From assembly GCF_013393185.1 (NCBI RefSeq), contig NZ_QJQX01000052.1, positions 296,984-360,983 on the forward strand: 64,000 bases of DNA, given 5' to 3'. Positions 42,597 through 51,266 of this stretch are shown one piece after another. Origin of the DNA: Sphingobium lactosutens. GTDB lineage: Bacteria > Pseudomonadota > Alphaproteobacteria > Sphingomonadales > Sphingomonadaceae. The number at the start of each line of letters is the position of its first letter. The stretch's first letter is position 1. A program made the translations under genes and the position numbers. Below the pieces are notes generated by a model. It was not told where the DNA came from and searched no databases. It saw only the letters and a program-made list of their open reading frames with translations.

Positions 42597-42621
42597 ATGT
42601 CAAAACTGAGTACAGTTCACC

Positions 42622-43206
42622 TTACTGCTTACTCTTTCCAATTGTCTTCAACCGTTCTGGCACCTTGACCACCTTTTTAGGTCGCTTGATATCTCCAAGA
42701 TACAGATAGGGCTTAATCGCGTCGCTCAGCGGGTCGAGAAGATCATACATCAACAGCACCGCGTCACCCACACGCGCCGCAGCATCGTGGTTGCCACCAG
42801 AGGCAGCGATCCGCAGGTTTACGACAACCTTCGCTTGATCGTCTATGGCCTTCGCCGCTGCTGCTACTTCAGTCCCAAACAGCCAACGGGCTTCACCCAG
42901 CAGCACACCCATTTCAAACAAGCCAGTCGGTGCAATCGTATCGGTTTTTCTATCCCCGATAATCTGCCCCATCTGCTCATCCCACTTCTTTACAGCATCC
43001 CTGAAGCCTTTCTGCCATGTCAGTCTGCGATCGATCAGAGAGACGAATAGTGTCTGCTGCTGGACGCTTAATTGTCCCTTCGTCACCTGTCTGGTGAGCA
43101 TTATGCCGAACAGGCCAAGCAGCCCTGTAACCAGTGCGGGTTGAATTGGAGCAATAGCGGCTGACACAGCCGATATTGCGGTGACAATGGGTTCGATAAT
43201 GGTCAT
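42622..43206 (-). CDS. Phage membrane-anchored hypothetical protein
   Basis: 194 residues. One hydrophobic stretch (about 8-38, IAPIQPALVTGLLGLFGIML) is followed by a helical soluble domain (LIDRRLTWQKGFRDAVKKWDEQMGQII) and a basic C-terminus (KRPKKVVKVPERLKTIGKSKQ). Divergent from the terminase gene set. Unknown function. Confidence 0.62.
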   Translation of the reverse strand: MTIIEPIVTAISAVSAAIAPIQPALVTGLLGLFGIMLTRQVTKGQLSVQQQTLFVSLIDRRLTWQKGFRDAVKKWDEQMGQIIGDRKTDTIAPTGLFEMGVLLGEARWLFGTEVAAAAKAIDDQAKVVVNLRIAASGGNHDAAARVGDAVLLMYDLLDPLSDAIKPYLYLGDIKRPKKVVKVPERLKTIGKSKQ

Positions 43207-43298
43207 GCTGCCTAAATGGTCGAACTCACCATGACTTCAAGACCCAAGTAGAAATTGTTTCACCTGTAGGTCAGGTCAATAGTTATTAGTCGGTCTAG

Positions 43299-43304
43299 TA
43301 AATA
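43299..43304 (+). promoter_or_regulatory. TAAATA motif, 5 nt before a start codon
   Basis: GTA-AA-TAC directly ahead of ATG 43310. If it acts as a -10-like element, the transcript would start at or next to the ATG (leaderless). Confidence 0.5.
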
Positions 43305-43309
43305 CCGGC

Positions 43310-43846
43310 ATGGCACAAAACAAAACACCGCCACCGCCAACTCAGAAGCAAGTTGATAAGCATTGGGGGCAGCAGGAACGAGCCGTCTCCCGGCCCCTGT
43401 ACGAAACTGACCCCGGCGTTAGCATAGTCACTACGCAGGGTGAGGCATCACGCATTATTGACGCTGCCCGCGAAGGTGCGACGGTCCCCGCGTTCAGACT
43501 GCGTAATGCGGACGGGATCGTTGATGATCCGCTCGCCCGAACGGCCACGCTGCTGAAAAAGGCCCACGGCGGGATGCCGCGTGAGGATTTCGCGGCCCTC
43601 GTCAGTTCCACCCTCGATCAGCAATGTTACCTGGCCCTCTACGGGCAAATGTCGGATTACCAGCGCGCCCAGATTTGGCAGCGCATCCACAAGCAGGCGT
43701 TTGACGAGCAGCAGGCCGCACTAGCGGAAGCCCATCGCCGCCATCAGCTAGACCAGAAGCAGGCAGACCAGATGCTCAAGGGCATCTCAATGCAGCAGCG
43801 CATTCAGGAAGCCGAAGCCAAGCGCAAAGCGCAAGGTGGCCAGTGA
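43310..43846 (+). CDS. Probable terminase small subunit
   Basis: 178 residues directly upstream of, and overlapping (GTGA), the large terminase gene; position is the main evidence. Pro-rich basic N-terminus (PPPPTQKQVDKHWGQQ), central helical region, and a C-terminal coiled coil rich in Gln and charged residues (RRHQLDQKQADQMLKGISMQQRIQEAEAKRK). No clear helix-turn-helix was seen. No good ribosome site precedes the ATG. Confidence 0.55.
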   Translation: MAQNKTPPPPTQKQVDKHWGQQERAVSRPLYETDPGVSIVTTQGEASRIIDAAREGATVPAFRLRNADGIVDDPLARTATLLKKAHGGMPREDFAALVSSTLDQQCYLALYGQMSDYQRAQIWQRIHKQAFDEQQAALAEAHRRHQLDQKQADQMLKGISMQQRIQEAEAKRKAQGGQ

Positions 43847-45219
43847 GCAAGGCGTTAGACGACTATCTGGACCTGATCGAGTTCGTTCGCGATCAGACCT
43901 TGTTCCTTGGCGTTGACGGTTTCTGGGCTTGGCTTAGCGATCAGGACGAGGAATTCAGAGAAGCTATCATTGCGGTCATGCAAGATCCGGCTTTCACGCT
44001 TGAGCCGCACCAGACATTTCCGCGTGAAGCTGCCCGTATCATCTTCTATCGAATGGGTCGCGGTGCCGGTAAGACACACGCGGCCTCGACCAACACCAAT
44101 CTGCTGGCCAAGTATGTTTATCCCGGCGGTTTTGGCATCCTAGTTGGTCCAACAGTCCAGCACGTTCGCGAAACCATGATCGAAGGCGTCAGCGGCTTGA
44201 TCGCGACAGCGCCAGCAGACTGCATCCCGCTTTACCGCCCTCACTATAATCGTGTCGAATGGCCAAACGGCACTCGCGCAATGATTATGACTGCCGACAA
44301 CAAGGAGGGCATTCGTGGTCCGTCACTGAATTTCGGTTGGGGCGACGAACTTACGAAGTGGCAGCACTCGGCAACGTTCGACAATATGTTCCGCGCTATT
44401 CGTGAGAAGCACGAACATGGCACAAAACTGATCCTGACTACATCGCCGCTGCGCGCTCAGGAATGGGTCAAGGCCATTGAGAGCCGTCCAAACACCGTTG
44501 TGAAAACGGCCCCCTCTACAGCTAACCCGCATCAGGACGAGGACCATCTTGCAGAACTTGCCGCCGAAGCAAAAATCGGCAGCCTCAAGGCGCGTGAAGA
44601 AGTCCTTGGCGAGTGGACGACCGGCGAGAGCCAGCTTTGGTCGCGTAAAGACCTTGATGAAATGGAAGTAGAAACGAATTTGCTCCCGAAGGATTACGCC
44701 GCAACTTGTTCGCGCCGCTTCCTGAGCATCGACCCCAGCGGCGGTGTCCATGACGAGTTTGGTATGCTGTTGTTTGGAGCAAAACACAAACAGGCAATCA
44801 TGCTCAATGACTTCTCCGAACATTTCAGCCTCAACGCTGGCTATGAAAAAGTTGTGTCGCTGGCCAAGGACAACCTCAAGCCCGGCGACTTTATCCTGTT
44901 TGAATTGAACGGACAGCGATCCGGCCCATTGCTGTTGCGCAAGATGCTCATTGAAGCTGGTTTGAACTTCCGCGTCATTGAAGTGGACGCGCAGAAGTCG
45001 AAATATGCTCGTGCAGAAGAAGCCTTCCTGCATTGTAAAATGGGCAAGGTCGCCATTCTAAGCCGTTCATCCAAATTGGAGGACCAGTTAGTCGGTTGGG
45101 AAGCCGATATGAAGACCAGCCCTGACCGTGGCGATGCTTTCACACAGGGGGTCAATCATCTCCTCAGCACGGACAAGAAAAAAGGCCGCTTCAAGGTCAT
45201 CAGTCTCGGACGGCTTTGA
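43843..45219 (+). CDS. Phage terminase large subunit
   Basis: 458 residues: the packaging motor ATPase plus nuclease. Walker A is GRGAGKTHA (72-80). The Walker B-like segment NFGWGDELTKW (about 165) carries the catalytic acid. An RNase H-like nuclease domain starts with FLSIDPSGGVHDEFG, with later acids in FELNG and DMKTSPDRGDAF. GTG start overlapping the previous stop. The 3' end overlaps the convergent minus-strand gene by 20 bp. Confidence 0.93.
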   Translation: MSKALDDYLDLIEFVRDQTLFLGVDGFWAWLSDQDEEFREAIIAVMQDPAFTLEPHQTFPREAARIIFYRMGRGAGKTHAASTNTNLLAKYVYPGGFGILVGPTVQHVRETMIEGVSGLIATAPADCIPLYRPHYNRVEWPNGTRAMIMTADNKEGIRGPSLNFGWGDELTKWQHSATFDNMFRAIREKHEHGTKLILTTSPLRAQEWVKAIESRPNTVVKTAPSTANPHQDEDHLAELAAEAKIGSLKAREEVLGEWTTGESQLWSRKDLDEMEVETNLLPKDYAATCSRRFLSIDPSGGVHDEFGMLLFGAKHKQAIMLNDFSEHFSLNAGYEKVVSLAKDNLKPGDFILFELNGQRSGPLLLRKMLIEAGLNFRVIEVDAQKSKYARAEEAFLHCKMGKVAILSRSSKLEDQLVGWEADMKTSPDRGDAFTQGVNHLLSTDKKKGRFKVISLGRL

Positions 45220-45823
45220 ATTTGGCGTCGAACGCCTCGGTGAATGACAGCCCTTCGGCCTGTAGCGCCTCAACCTCTGCGTTCATCCGGTCGTAGTTCG
45301 CAATAAATGACCGATACTGAGATTGGGCCACCTTCAATCGCTGCTCGACGGGCAATGCCCTGATCGTATCGCGTATCTCCTTGAACGCCTCTGCCCGTTC
45401 CACATTCTCGTCAATCTCTTCGATACCAAGCTCTTCGTAGCCGTCCTCTTCCACCCAGAAGTCATATGCCCTCATCTTGAGTGTGAAGTCGCCAGCCAGA
45501 CGGCGGTAGAGCAACGTTCCGAAACCAATCACGCCCATTGGCTGCATCGGGTGCATGTCTTCCAGCACGGCATCAAAATCCCGGTCTGCATGTTTCAGGA
45601 AATTGGCTTGTCCAGACATGCGCTTCCAGCCTTCCTTGCCTATCAGCGCGTCAATCTGAGCGGAGAAGTCGTCTCCCTGCTGATGCGGGTATATGTCGAG
45701 CAGCACTTTGAACGAAGCATATGCGAGCGTGTAAACCGCCAGCGGATCGGCCTGATCGAAGAACATATCGATAGCGGTTTCGAGTTGGCGGCGAGCCGCA
45801 TCCAGCTTTGTCACGTCGCTCAT
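45200..45823 (-). CDS. Minus-strand accessory gene between terminase and portal
   Basis: 207 residues from ATG 45823 (GGAGGGAACGAT upstream). The opening KLDAARRQLETAIDMFFDQADPLAVYTLAYASFKVLLDI and the later ANFLKHADRDFDAVLEDM follow a pattern I have seen in uncharacterised alphaproteobacterial proteins (KLDxARRQL, DPLAVHTL, NFFKHADRDP). Helical throughout. Its place and strand make it a phage moron expressed independently of the structural genes. Function unknown; host defence or counter-defence is a guess. Confidence 0.75.
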   Translation of the reverse strand: MSDVTKLDAARRQLETAIDMFFDQADPLAVYTLAYASFKVLLDIYPHQQGDDFSAQIDALIGKEGWKRMSGQANFLKHADRDFDAVLEDMHPMQPMGVIGFGTLLYRRLAGDFTLKMRAYDFWVEEDGYEELGIEEIDENVERAEAFKEIRDTIRALPVEQRLKVAQSQYRSFIANYDRMNAEVEALQAEGLSFTEAFDAKFKAVRD

Positions 45824-45856
45824 ATCGTTCCCTCCGTCTAAGCCGCATGTCGCCAA

Positions 45857-45862
45857 TAAATA
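45857..45862 (+). promoter_or_regulatory. TAAATA motif before the portal gene
   Basis: 31 nt before GTG 45894 and immediately after the start of the opposite-strand gene, where a new promoter for the portal gene would be required. Confidence 0.55.
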
Positions 45863-45893
45863 CGCTGTAGATCAACCAAATAACGGTGGCACA

Positions 45894-47264
45894 GTGGCTT
45901 TCTTCGGACTTTTCAAATCACGCGATTATGGCAAGGTCGAACGACCACAGGGGCGCCGCAGCATCGGCGGTATGTTCAGCACTGGCGGACTGTCCACCCC
46001 ATGGACCGACGAAGAGAACTTCGCGTCCCGCGCAAAGCAATTGCTTTTCAAATGTCCTGTTAGCCGTCGTTGCTTCGACATTCGCGCAGAGAAGCTGGCA
46101 AGCATCACCTTAAAGGTCGAGAACGCCAGCAAGCGCACAAAGAAAGTCCTGTCGCAGCCCAATTTCCGCGACCGCACGATGAGCAATCTCCTCCGCGTTA
46201 TCGAGAATGATTTAGGTATCGGCGGTGACGCTTGGCAGTTCCTGAACACAGAAATCCGCGACAGGCCGATCCTTGAGGGACTGCGACCCGACTTCATGTA
46301 TCAGGAGCCGGATAAGAACCGCATCCTGTACGACCCGTCCAAGCGCCTGACCGGCACCAGTAAGCCGGAACTGATCTTCACGATGGACCCTGACGATTAC
46401 GGTCGCACTCAGATAGTCGAGCGGCTTAACAGCGACGGTCGCACCTACGAAATCATCGAAGGCGCTATCCTGCATATCAGCATCTACAACCCGCTCAGCG
46501 CTTTACAGGGTTCTGGTGCCGGCGATGCCATTTTAGGCGACATTGCAGCTTACGATGCCGCGACGAAGTTGACCTATGCGCGCTTCGCGAATGGCGGACG
46601 CAAAGCAGGTTGGATCACTCTCCCCGACATTGATGGCATGGACGACATGACCGACGAGGATTGGGCCAAGCTGCAACAGACAATGGAACGCTTGCGCAAT
46701 GACGACGAGCTAAAGGGCTTGGTCGCTGGTTCTAGCTTCCTAGAAAATCAGATGACATTCGCTGAACTCGATATCGTTGAAGTCGTGAAGGCTCTGGAAC
46801 GTCGTATCGCAATGGCACTTGGCGTTCAGCCGGTCATGCTCGGCTTTGAAGGCGAAACCACTGGCATGAACATGAGGACGGCAGACCGAACGTTCTATAC
46901 CGGATGGCTAAAGCCCCGCGCAGACTTCATTCTTGGACACTTGCGAGACTTTCTCGCAGAAGAACTTGGCGACGATAAGCTGTCCATTACCATTGACGAA
47001 ACCATGCTGCCCTACTTGCAGGACGATAAGGGCGAGATTCTGGATAAGATGGCCCGTAACGGTGCGCTTGAGTTCAATGAATATCGAACCGCACTTGGTT
47101 GGGAGCCTAAACCATGGGGCAACGTGCAGATGCCCGTTGCTGGCGTCGGCAACATGAACGCTTCTGGCAGTGACAGAGAGCCAGAGCAGTCACCTGAGAA
47201 CGCTACTCCGCGAGAGGTCGGCCACAATGCTGACACCAGCCGTCGCGCAGATCAACGCGCCTGA
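45894..47264 (+). CDS. Phage portal protein (HK97 type)
   Basis: A 456-residue dodecameric portal at the packaging vertex. Family features: NLLRVIENDLGIGGDAWQFL, HISIYNPLSALQGSGAGDAI, AYDAATKLTYARFANGGRKAGWI, and ALERRIAMALGVQPVMLGFEGE in the second half. The acidic/Ser-rich C-terminal tail is typical. GTG start with a weak GGTGG site. Confidence 0.92.
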   Translation: MAFFGLFKSRDYGKVERPQGRRSIGGMFSTGGLSTPWTDEENFASRAKQLLFKCPVSRRCFDIRAEKLASITLKVENASKRTKKVLSQPNFRDRTMSNLLRVIENDLGIGGDAWQFLNTEIRDRPILEGLRPDFMYQEPDKNRILYDPSKRLTGTSKPELIFTMDPDDYGRTQIVERLNSDGRTYEIIEGAILHISIYNPLSALQGSGAGDAILGDIAAYDAATKLTYARFANGGRKAGWITLPDIDGMDDMTDEDWAKLQQTMERLRNDDELKGLVAGSSFLENQMTFAELDIVEVVKALERRIAMALGVQPVMLGFEGETTGMNMRTADRTFYTGWLKPRADFILGHLRDFLAEELGDDKLSITIDETMLPYLQDDKGEILDKMARNGALEFNEYRTALGWEPKPWGNVQMPVAGVGNMNASGSDREPEQSPENATPREVGHNADTSRRADQRA

Positions 47265-47268
47265 AAAC

Positions 47269-47274
47269 TAAATA
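47269..47274 (+). promoter_or_regulatory. TAAATA motif before the protease gene
   Basis: 33 nt before ATG 47308. Confidence 0.5.
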
Positions 47275-47307
47275 GCTGGAAGAGGAACTGATAGGGACCA
47301 GACACTT

Positions 47308-47988
47308 ATGAACAACCGTTTTCAAACTAAGCGTTTCGATGCCGCTCCTATCAAGGACAATGAGGTCGAGGGTCTAGCGTCCACCTATGGCAACATTGAC
47401 CATGCCGGGGACATTGTGGAGCGCGGAGCATATACGCGCACTCTTGGTGTTTTTAATCAAAAGCAGAGGATGCCTTTCCTCGCCCATCATCGTCATGATC
47501 GCCCGATTGGCTCCATTGTTGAGTTGAAGGACACTGACGAAGGGCTTTGGTTTAAGGCTCGCTTTTCTGACAGCCACGATGGCCAGAATGTCCGTTCTCA
47601 GTTCCTTGATGGAACCCTTGATAGCTTCTCTATCGGATATCGCGTCATCAAGAAGGAAGCAGACCGCGTTGATGGTCAGCGAGTGCTTCGCTTGAAGGAA
47701 ATTGCCCTTCATGAAATTAGCGCAGTTACATTCCCTTGCAATGAACTGGCCAAGCTATCGGCGGTCAAGGGTGACATTGCTTCCAGCTTCCCGAACCTGA
47801 GCCTTGAAGATCAACAGCGCGTAGCGGACTTTGCTGCATATCTGGATGCAAAGCAGGCGGGCGTTTCGACCGACGAACTTCTGGATGAAGTGGTCGATGA
47901 AGCAGTCAAGTCGATGGAAGCTGATATCGATACGGCACTAAGCGATGCTTGGATGGCCTACAGGATCAAAAAGACCTTCAACCGATAA
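47308..47988 (+). CDS. HK97-family prohead protease
   Basis: A 226-residue capsid maturation protease (peptidase family S78). The N-terminus contains EGLASTYGNIDHAGDIVERGAYTRTL. The catalytic His60 is in FLAHHRHD and the Ser108 in DSFSIGYRV, with a later ALHEISAVTFPCNE strand. The C-terminal third is acidic and helical and may act as scaffold. Located between portal and capsid as usual. Confidence 0.93.
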   Translation: MNNRFQTKRFDAAPIKDNEVEGLASTYGNIDHAGDIVERGAYTRTLGVFNQKQRMPFLAHHRHDRPIGSIVELKDTDEGLWFKARFSDSHDGQNVRSQFLDGTLDSFSIGYRVIKKEADRVDGQRVLRLKEIALHEISAVTFPCNELAKLSAVKGDIASSFPNLSLEDQQRVADFAAYLDAKQAGVSTDELLDEVVDEAVKSMEADIDTALSDAWMAYRIKKTFNR

Positions 47989-47991
47989 ATA
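47986..47991 (+). promoter_or_regulatory. TAAATA motif before the capsid gene
   Basis: Uses the TAA stop of the protease gene; 104 nt before the capsid GTG, the longest spacing seen. CGAT...ATCG flanks it. Confidence 0.45.
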
Positions 47992-48067
47992 GATCGTCAG
48001 CAGAAAGCTGTACCGGCACTCCGTTCAGGACTCGCCTTCTACAACAGACGGACCCGCTTTTCGCACT

Positions 48068-48089
48068 CCTCTGAAACCCAATTCAGAGG
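48068..48089 (+). promoter_or_regulatory. Hairpin holding the capsid ribosome binding site
   Basis: Perfect 8-bp arms CCTCTGAA/TTCAGAGG around ACCCAA. The AGAGG of the right arm is the ribosome site for GTG 48096, so the site would be paired in the free mRNA. Confidence 0.6.
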
Positions 48090-48095
48090 TGAAAA

Positions 48096-49331
48096 GTGAA
48101 CGAAGAAAACATCAATAAGCTGTTCGCTGAACTTGCTACCAAGGCAAACTCGGACGACGCAGTAAACAAGGCAGAGGTCCAGAACCTCTATGCCGAAATC
48201 AAGTCCCTCCGCGAAGAGCAGGCTGAACATGCTGCGCAGATTGAAGCGGCAAACGAGGCTCTAGCCCGTAAGTCCACCACCAAGGCACAAACCGCCGACG
48301 CTTCGGACGATGCGCGCATTGCAGCCTTTGCATTCGCTAAGGGCCGCTTCGCTATCGAAGACGGCGACGTTAAGAACGACGAGTTTTCGCGCACCGTAAA
48401 CGTTGAAGGTGGTCACACTGTACCAACCGTCATCGACAGCGAAATCACCCGCGCACTCCGCAAGGCAAGCCCTGTTCGCGCACTGGCCCGCGTCATCGCT
48501 GCAAAGGGCAATTACGAGCGTCTAATCAAGGTCCGTAATCCTGAGAGCGTTGCAAAGACTAAAGCTGAAAAGGCCGCATACACGCTCAACAAGACCGATG
48601 CGTTCGCCAAGCTGCATTGGGGCATGGCTGACGTTGTGGACCAGCAGCGTCACACTGCTTGGGTTTCGGACGAGCCTGAAAGCATCCTGAATCTCGCTCA
48701 GGAACTACAGGACGCGATGGTCCAGAACATCGTTGAGAAGGAAAGCGAACTGTTCCTGACCGGCGTAACGGCGAACCGCGTTGAAGACATTGCTGGCGTG
48801 ACCACCACCCCATGCGGCCTTCTGGCTCAGACTGCCACCACCGGCGCTGTAACCAAGTTCACCGACGAGTTCGGTAAGATGGCAACCGTGGCTCAGCCAG
48901 CAACCAGCAAGATCAGCGATGCTCTGCTTGTCCTGCTTTCGACCCTGCATTCCGCATATCGTGCAAATGCCGTTTTCCTGATCTCTTCGGACACCGAACT
49001 GAAGCTGATGCAGGAAAAGGACGCAAACGGTCGCGCTGTTTGGTCGCCAGCAGACGCTTCGATCAGCACTCTACCGGGCGGCACGGTTCATGGCGTCCGC
49101 TATGTCGTTGACGACATGATGCCAACCGTTGCGGATGCTATCGAAGACGGCACCCCTGTTGCTCTTCTGGGCGACTTCGCGAAGGCATACACCATCGTTG
49201 ATTACGGCACCACCAAGTGGACCGTCGATCCGATCACCGAACCTCAGTTCGTGAAGTATTCGGCTCGTCGTCGTTCCGGTGCTGCGATTGTCGATTACAA
49301 GGCTCTCCGCGCACTTGTGCTGACCGCCTAA
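48096..49331 (+). CDS. Major capsid protein (HK97 fold)
   Basis: 411 residues. Residues 1-65 are a coiled-coil delta domain (NKAEVQNLYAEIKSLREEQAEHAAQIEAANEAL), normally removed by the protease. The rest fits the HK97 fold: PTVIDSEITRALRKASPVRALARVI, then FLTGVTANRVEDIAGV, a central DALLVLLSTLHSAYRANAVFLISSDTELKLMQEKDANGRAVW, and VRYVVDDMMPTVADAIEDGTPVALLGDFAKAYTIVDY. GTG start. Confidence 0.94.
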   Translation: MNEENINKLFAELATKANSDDAVNKAEVQNLYAEIKSLREEQAEHAAQIEAANEALARKSTTKAQTADASDDARIAAFAFAKGRFAIEDGDVKNDEFSRTVNVEGGHTVPTVIDSEITRALRKASPVRALARVIAAKGNYERLIKVRNPESVAKTKAEKAAYTLNKTDAFAKLHWGMADVVDQQRHTAWVSDEPESILNLAQELQDAMVQNIVEKESELFLTGVTANRVEDIAGVTTTPCGLLAQTATTGAVTKFTDEFGKMATVAQPATSKISDALLVLLSTLHSAYRANAVFLISSDTELKLMQEKDANGRAVWSPADASISTLPGGTVHGVRYVVDDMMPTVADAIEDGTPVALLGDFAKAYTIVDYGTTKWTVDPITEPQFVKYSARRRSGAAIVDYKALRALVLTA

Positions 49332-49350
49332 GTCATCCGACTAAGCAAAC

Positions 49351-49380
49351 AGAAGGCCCGTCTGCAAAGGCGGGCCTTTC
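49351..49380 (+). terminator. Terminator after the capsid gene
   Basis: AAGGCCCG/CGGGCCTT (49353-49360, 49371-49378) followed by T-rich sequence. Confidence 0.85.
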
Positions 49381-49391
49381 TGCCCTCCCGC

Positions 49392-49397
49392 TAAATA
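49392..49397 (+). promoter_or_regulatory. TAAATA motif before the connector genes
   Basis: GCTA-AA-TAGC, symmetric, 33 nt before ATG 49431 and just after the capsid terminator. Confidence 0.55.
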
Positions 49398-49430
49398 GCT
49401 GCGATAACTCAAACATGAGGTCGCGAGATA

Positions 49431-50030
49431 ATGGGATTGGAAACAACCGGAACGAACGCAAATAGCTGGCAGACGATTGTTCAGGCCAATCAATTCCTAA
49501 CCGACTTCACGCATCCGCTGCTCGGTGATCGTCCTGAACTAAACGACAATGACGAACCCTACCTGATCGAAGCGGCCAAAGAGATTTCCGCAATGTGGAA
49601 TTTCAAGGGCAAGCTGGTCGATCCGCTACAGGCGCTCGCATGGCCGCGCAAAGAGGTTCAGCTTGAGGGCAAGAAGCCCGGCTCCGATTGGTTTGCGCGC
49701 AACTTCCCCCACATGGATGATTGCTACGAGGATTTTGCCCGCTTCATCCATTTTGAAAGCCCCGGCCTTTCCAACACACCTGTGTATCTCGATCAGACGG
49801 CGATCCCGCGTGAGGTGCTGGAAGCGCAAGCAATCCTAGCAGCCTTCAAGGTCCGCGAGATCACGCTCTGGCAGGACAACGGGTTCAACGCCAGTGAGGT
49901 GAAACTGGACGGCGTTGGCACGATCAAGCCCACAAACGCCGTAGCCGCTGCTGATGCCGTGTTCATGCGCCTCGCCCGCTGGGGTTCATTCCGTGGAACG
50001 TCGATCGTTCGTCCTGGCGGTGCGCGCTAA
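49431..50030 (+). CDS. Head-tail connector/adaptor protein
   Basis: 199 residues. ALAWPRKEVQLEGKK ... TAIPREVLEAQAILAAFKV resembles the DnaT-like/adaptor family that follows capsid genes in many siphoviruses. Overlaps the next gene (TAATG). Assignment leans on gene order. Confidence 0.65.
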   Translation: MGLETTGTNANSWQTIVQANQFLTDFTHPLLGDRPELNDNDEPYLIEAAKEISAMWNFKGKLVDPLQALAWPRKEVQLEGKKPGSDWFARNFPHMDDCYEDFARFIHFESPGLSNTPVYLDQTAIPREVLEAQAILAAFKVREITLWQDNGFNASEVKLDGVGTIKPTNAVAAADAVFMRLARWGSFRGTSIVRPGGAR

Positions 50031-50383
50031 TGGCTACGGTATATGAGCAATTCGCGAAGGCCGCGACCCAGCTTTATGATGGCCCGTTTGGCGGTGCATT
50101 CGTGCTGCGTCGATTGGTCACTGCCGAAAACATTGATGAGAATGGCAACATTGTGCCTGCTGTCACTCGCGACTTTCGCGTCCGTGGCGTGGTGCGCGAC
50201 AAAGACGTTTGGAACAACGGTGCATATCTGGGCCAGAAGCGCGTTGCGTATCTCAGCAATAAGACCGCGCCATTCCCAGACGACCAACTGATTATCGGCA
50301 AAGACACCTACACTGTAGATACTGTGACGACCGTTGCGCCCAATGGCGTAACCGTCATCCGTTATGAAGCGGTGCTACGATAA
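50030..50383 (+). CDS. Probable head closure (stopper) protein
   Basis: 117 residues, mostly beta (FRVRGVVRDKDVWNNGAYLGQKRVAYL; GKDTYTVDTVTTVAPNGVTVIRYEAVLR), the pattern of SPP1 gp16-like stoppers. Starts and ends with 1-bp TAATG overlaps. Function by position and size. Confidence 0.6.
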   Translation: MATVYEQFAKAATQLYDGPFGGAFVLRRLVTAENIDENGNIVPAVTRDFRVRGVVRDKDVWNNGAYLGQKRVAYLSNKTAPFPDDQLIIGKDTYTVDTVTTVAPNGVTVIRYEAVLR

Positions 50384-50784
50384 TGGCGCGCTCCGGGGTC
50401 ACAAACATGGGCGCGGTAGTGAAGAGCCTCGCTGCTGCAAAGCGTAAAGCCTACGCCAACGCGGAGCGTATCAACCGCAAAGTAGCCTCAGACGTGCTGC
50501 AAGGGGTCGTAGAAGGCACCCCTGAGGACACAAGCGTCACAGTCGGCGATTGGCAGGTAGGTATCAACACGGTCCCCACAGGGCTTGTAAACACACCCGA
50601 TCCCGGCGGCGCAGCCGCGCTCCGCAATGGCAACGCGGCGATCCTGACCGCGAAACTCGGCGGCACCGTCAATATCGTCAACAACCAGCCCCACATTGAT
50701 GGGTTGAACGCCGGTAACGCCGTCACGAAGCCCGCTGGCTTTGTCGAACGCGCAGTGGATGCGGCGAAGGCAGGTGCCAAGTGA
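50383..50784 (+). CDS. Probable neck/tail completion protein (HK97 gp10-like)
   Basis: 133 residues. Basic helical N-terminus (KSLAAAKRKAYANAERINRKVASDVLQGVVEGTPEDTSVTVGDWQVGI), glycine-rich centre and C-terminal PAGFVERAVDAAKAGAK. This matches the gp10-like tail completion proteins in length and layout. GTGA overlap with the next gene. Confidence 0.62.
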   Translation: MARSGVTNMGAVVKSLAAAKRKAYANAERINRKVASDVLQGVVEGTPEDTSVTVGDWQVGINTVPTGLVNTPDPGGAAALRNGNAAILTAKLGGTVNIVNNQPHIDGLNAGNAVTKPAGFVERAVDAAKAGAK

Positions 50785-51200
50785 GCCACCTAAAAGATAT
50801 TACCCTGCTGACCAAGCGATTGGAAACCGAATGGGCCGGTCCATCCGGTGATAAGACCGCTCCGCTACTTTACGAGAATAGCGCCGCATCGGCCACTATC
50901 CCGGCGAAGTTCATCCGCCTGCATGTGCGCCCCGGTACTCAGCAAAAGCGCAATCTCGGAAACGACCGCCATCGCGTTGAGCGAACTGGCCGCGTTTGGG
51001 TGCATGTCGCTATCCCGAAGACAACAGCGACCGGCATCGCATGGTCATTGTCCGACAAGGTATCTTCCATCTTCGCAAACTGGACAAGTCCTGACGGTTC
51101 GCTCCGTTGCGGTGAGATCATCACTGATGTTGTGGAGAGCAAAGACCATTACATGATTGCTGTTAAGATCACCTATTCGAGTAGTCGAATAGAGTTCTGA
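50781..51200 (+). CDS. Probable tail terminator protein
   Basis: 139 residues starting at GTG. LTKRLETEWAGPS ... FIRLHVRPGTQQKRNLGNDRHRVERTGRVWVHVAIPK is the pattern of lambda gpU-like terminators that cap the tail tube. Lies between the completion protein and the tail tube gene. Confidence 0.65.
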   Translation: MSHLKDITLLTKRLETEWAGPSGDKTAPLLYENSAASATIPAKFIRLHVRPGTQQKRNLGNDRHRVERTGRVWVHVAIPKTTATGIAWSLSDKVSSIFANWTSPDGSLRCGEIITDVVESKDHYMIAVKITYSSSRIEF

Positions 51201-51215
51201 TCCAACACCTCAACA

Positions 51216-51221
51216 TAAATA
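51216..51221 (+). promoter_or_regulatory. TAAATA motif before the tail tube gene
   Basis: CATA-AA-TATG, symmetric; 45 nt before ATG 51267. CCTCA and TGAGG flank it. Confidence 0.5.
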
Positions 51222-51266
51222 TGCTGAGGCCATCTGCGGCCCAATCTAAAATATGGAGGCCGCTAA

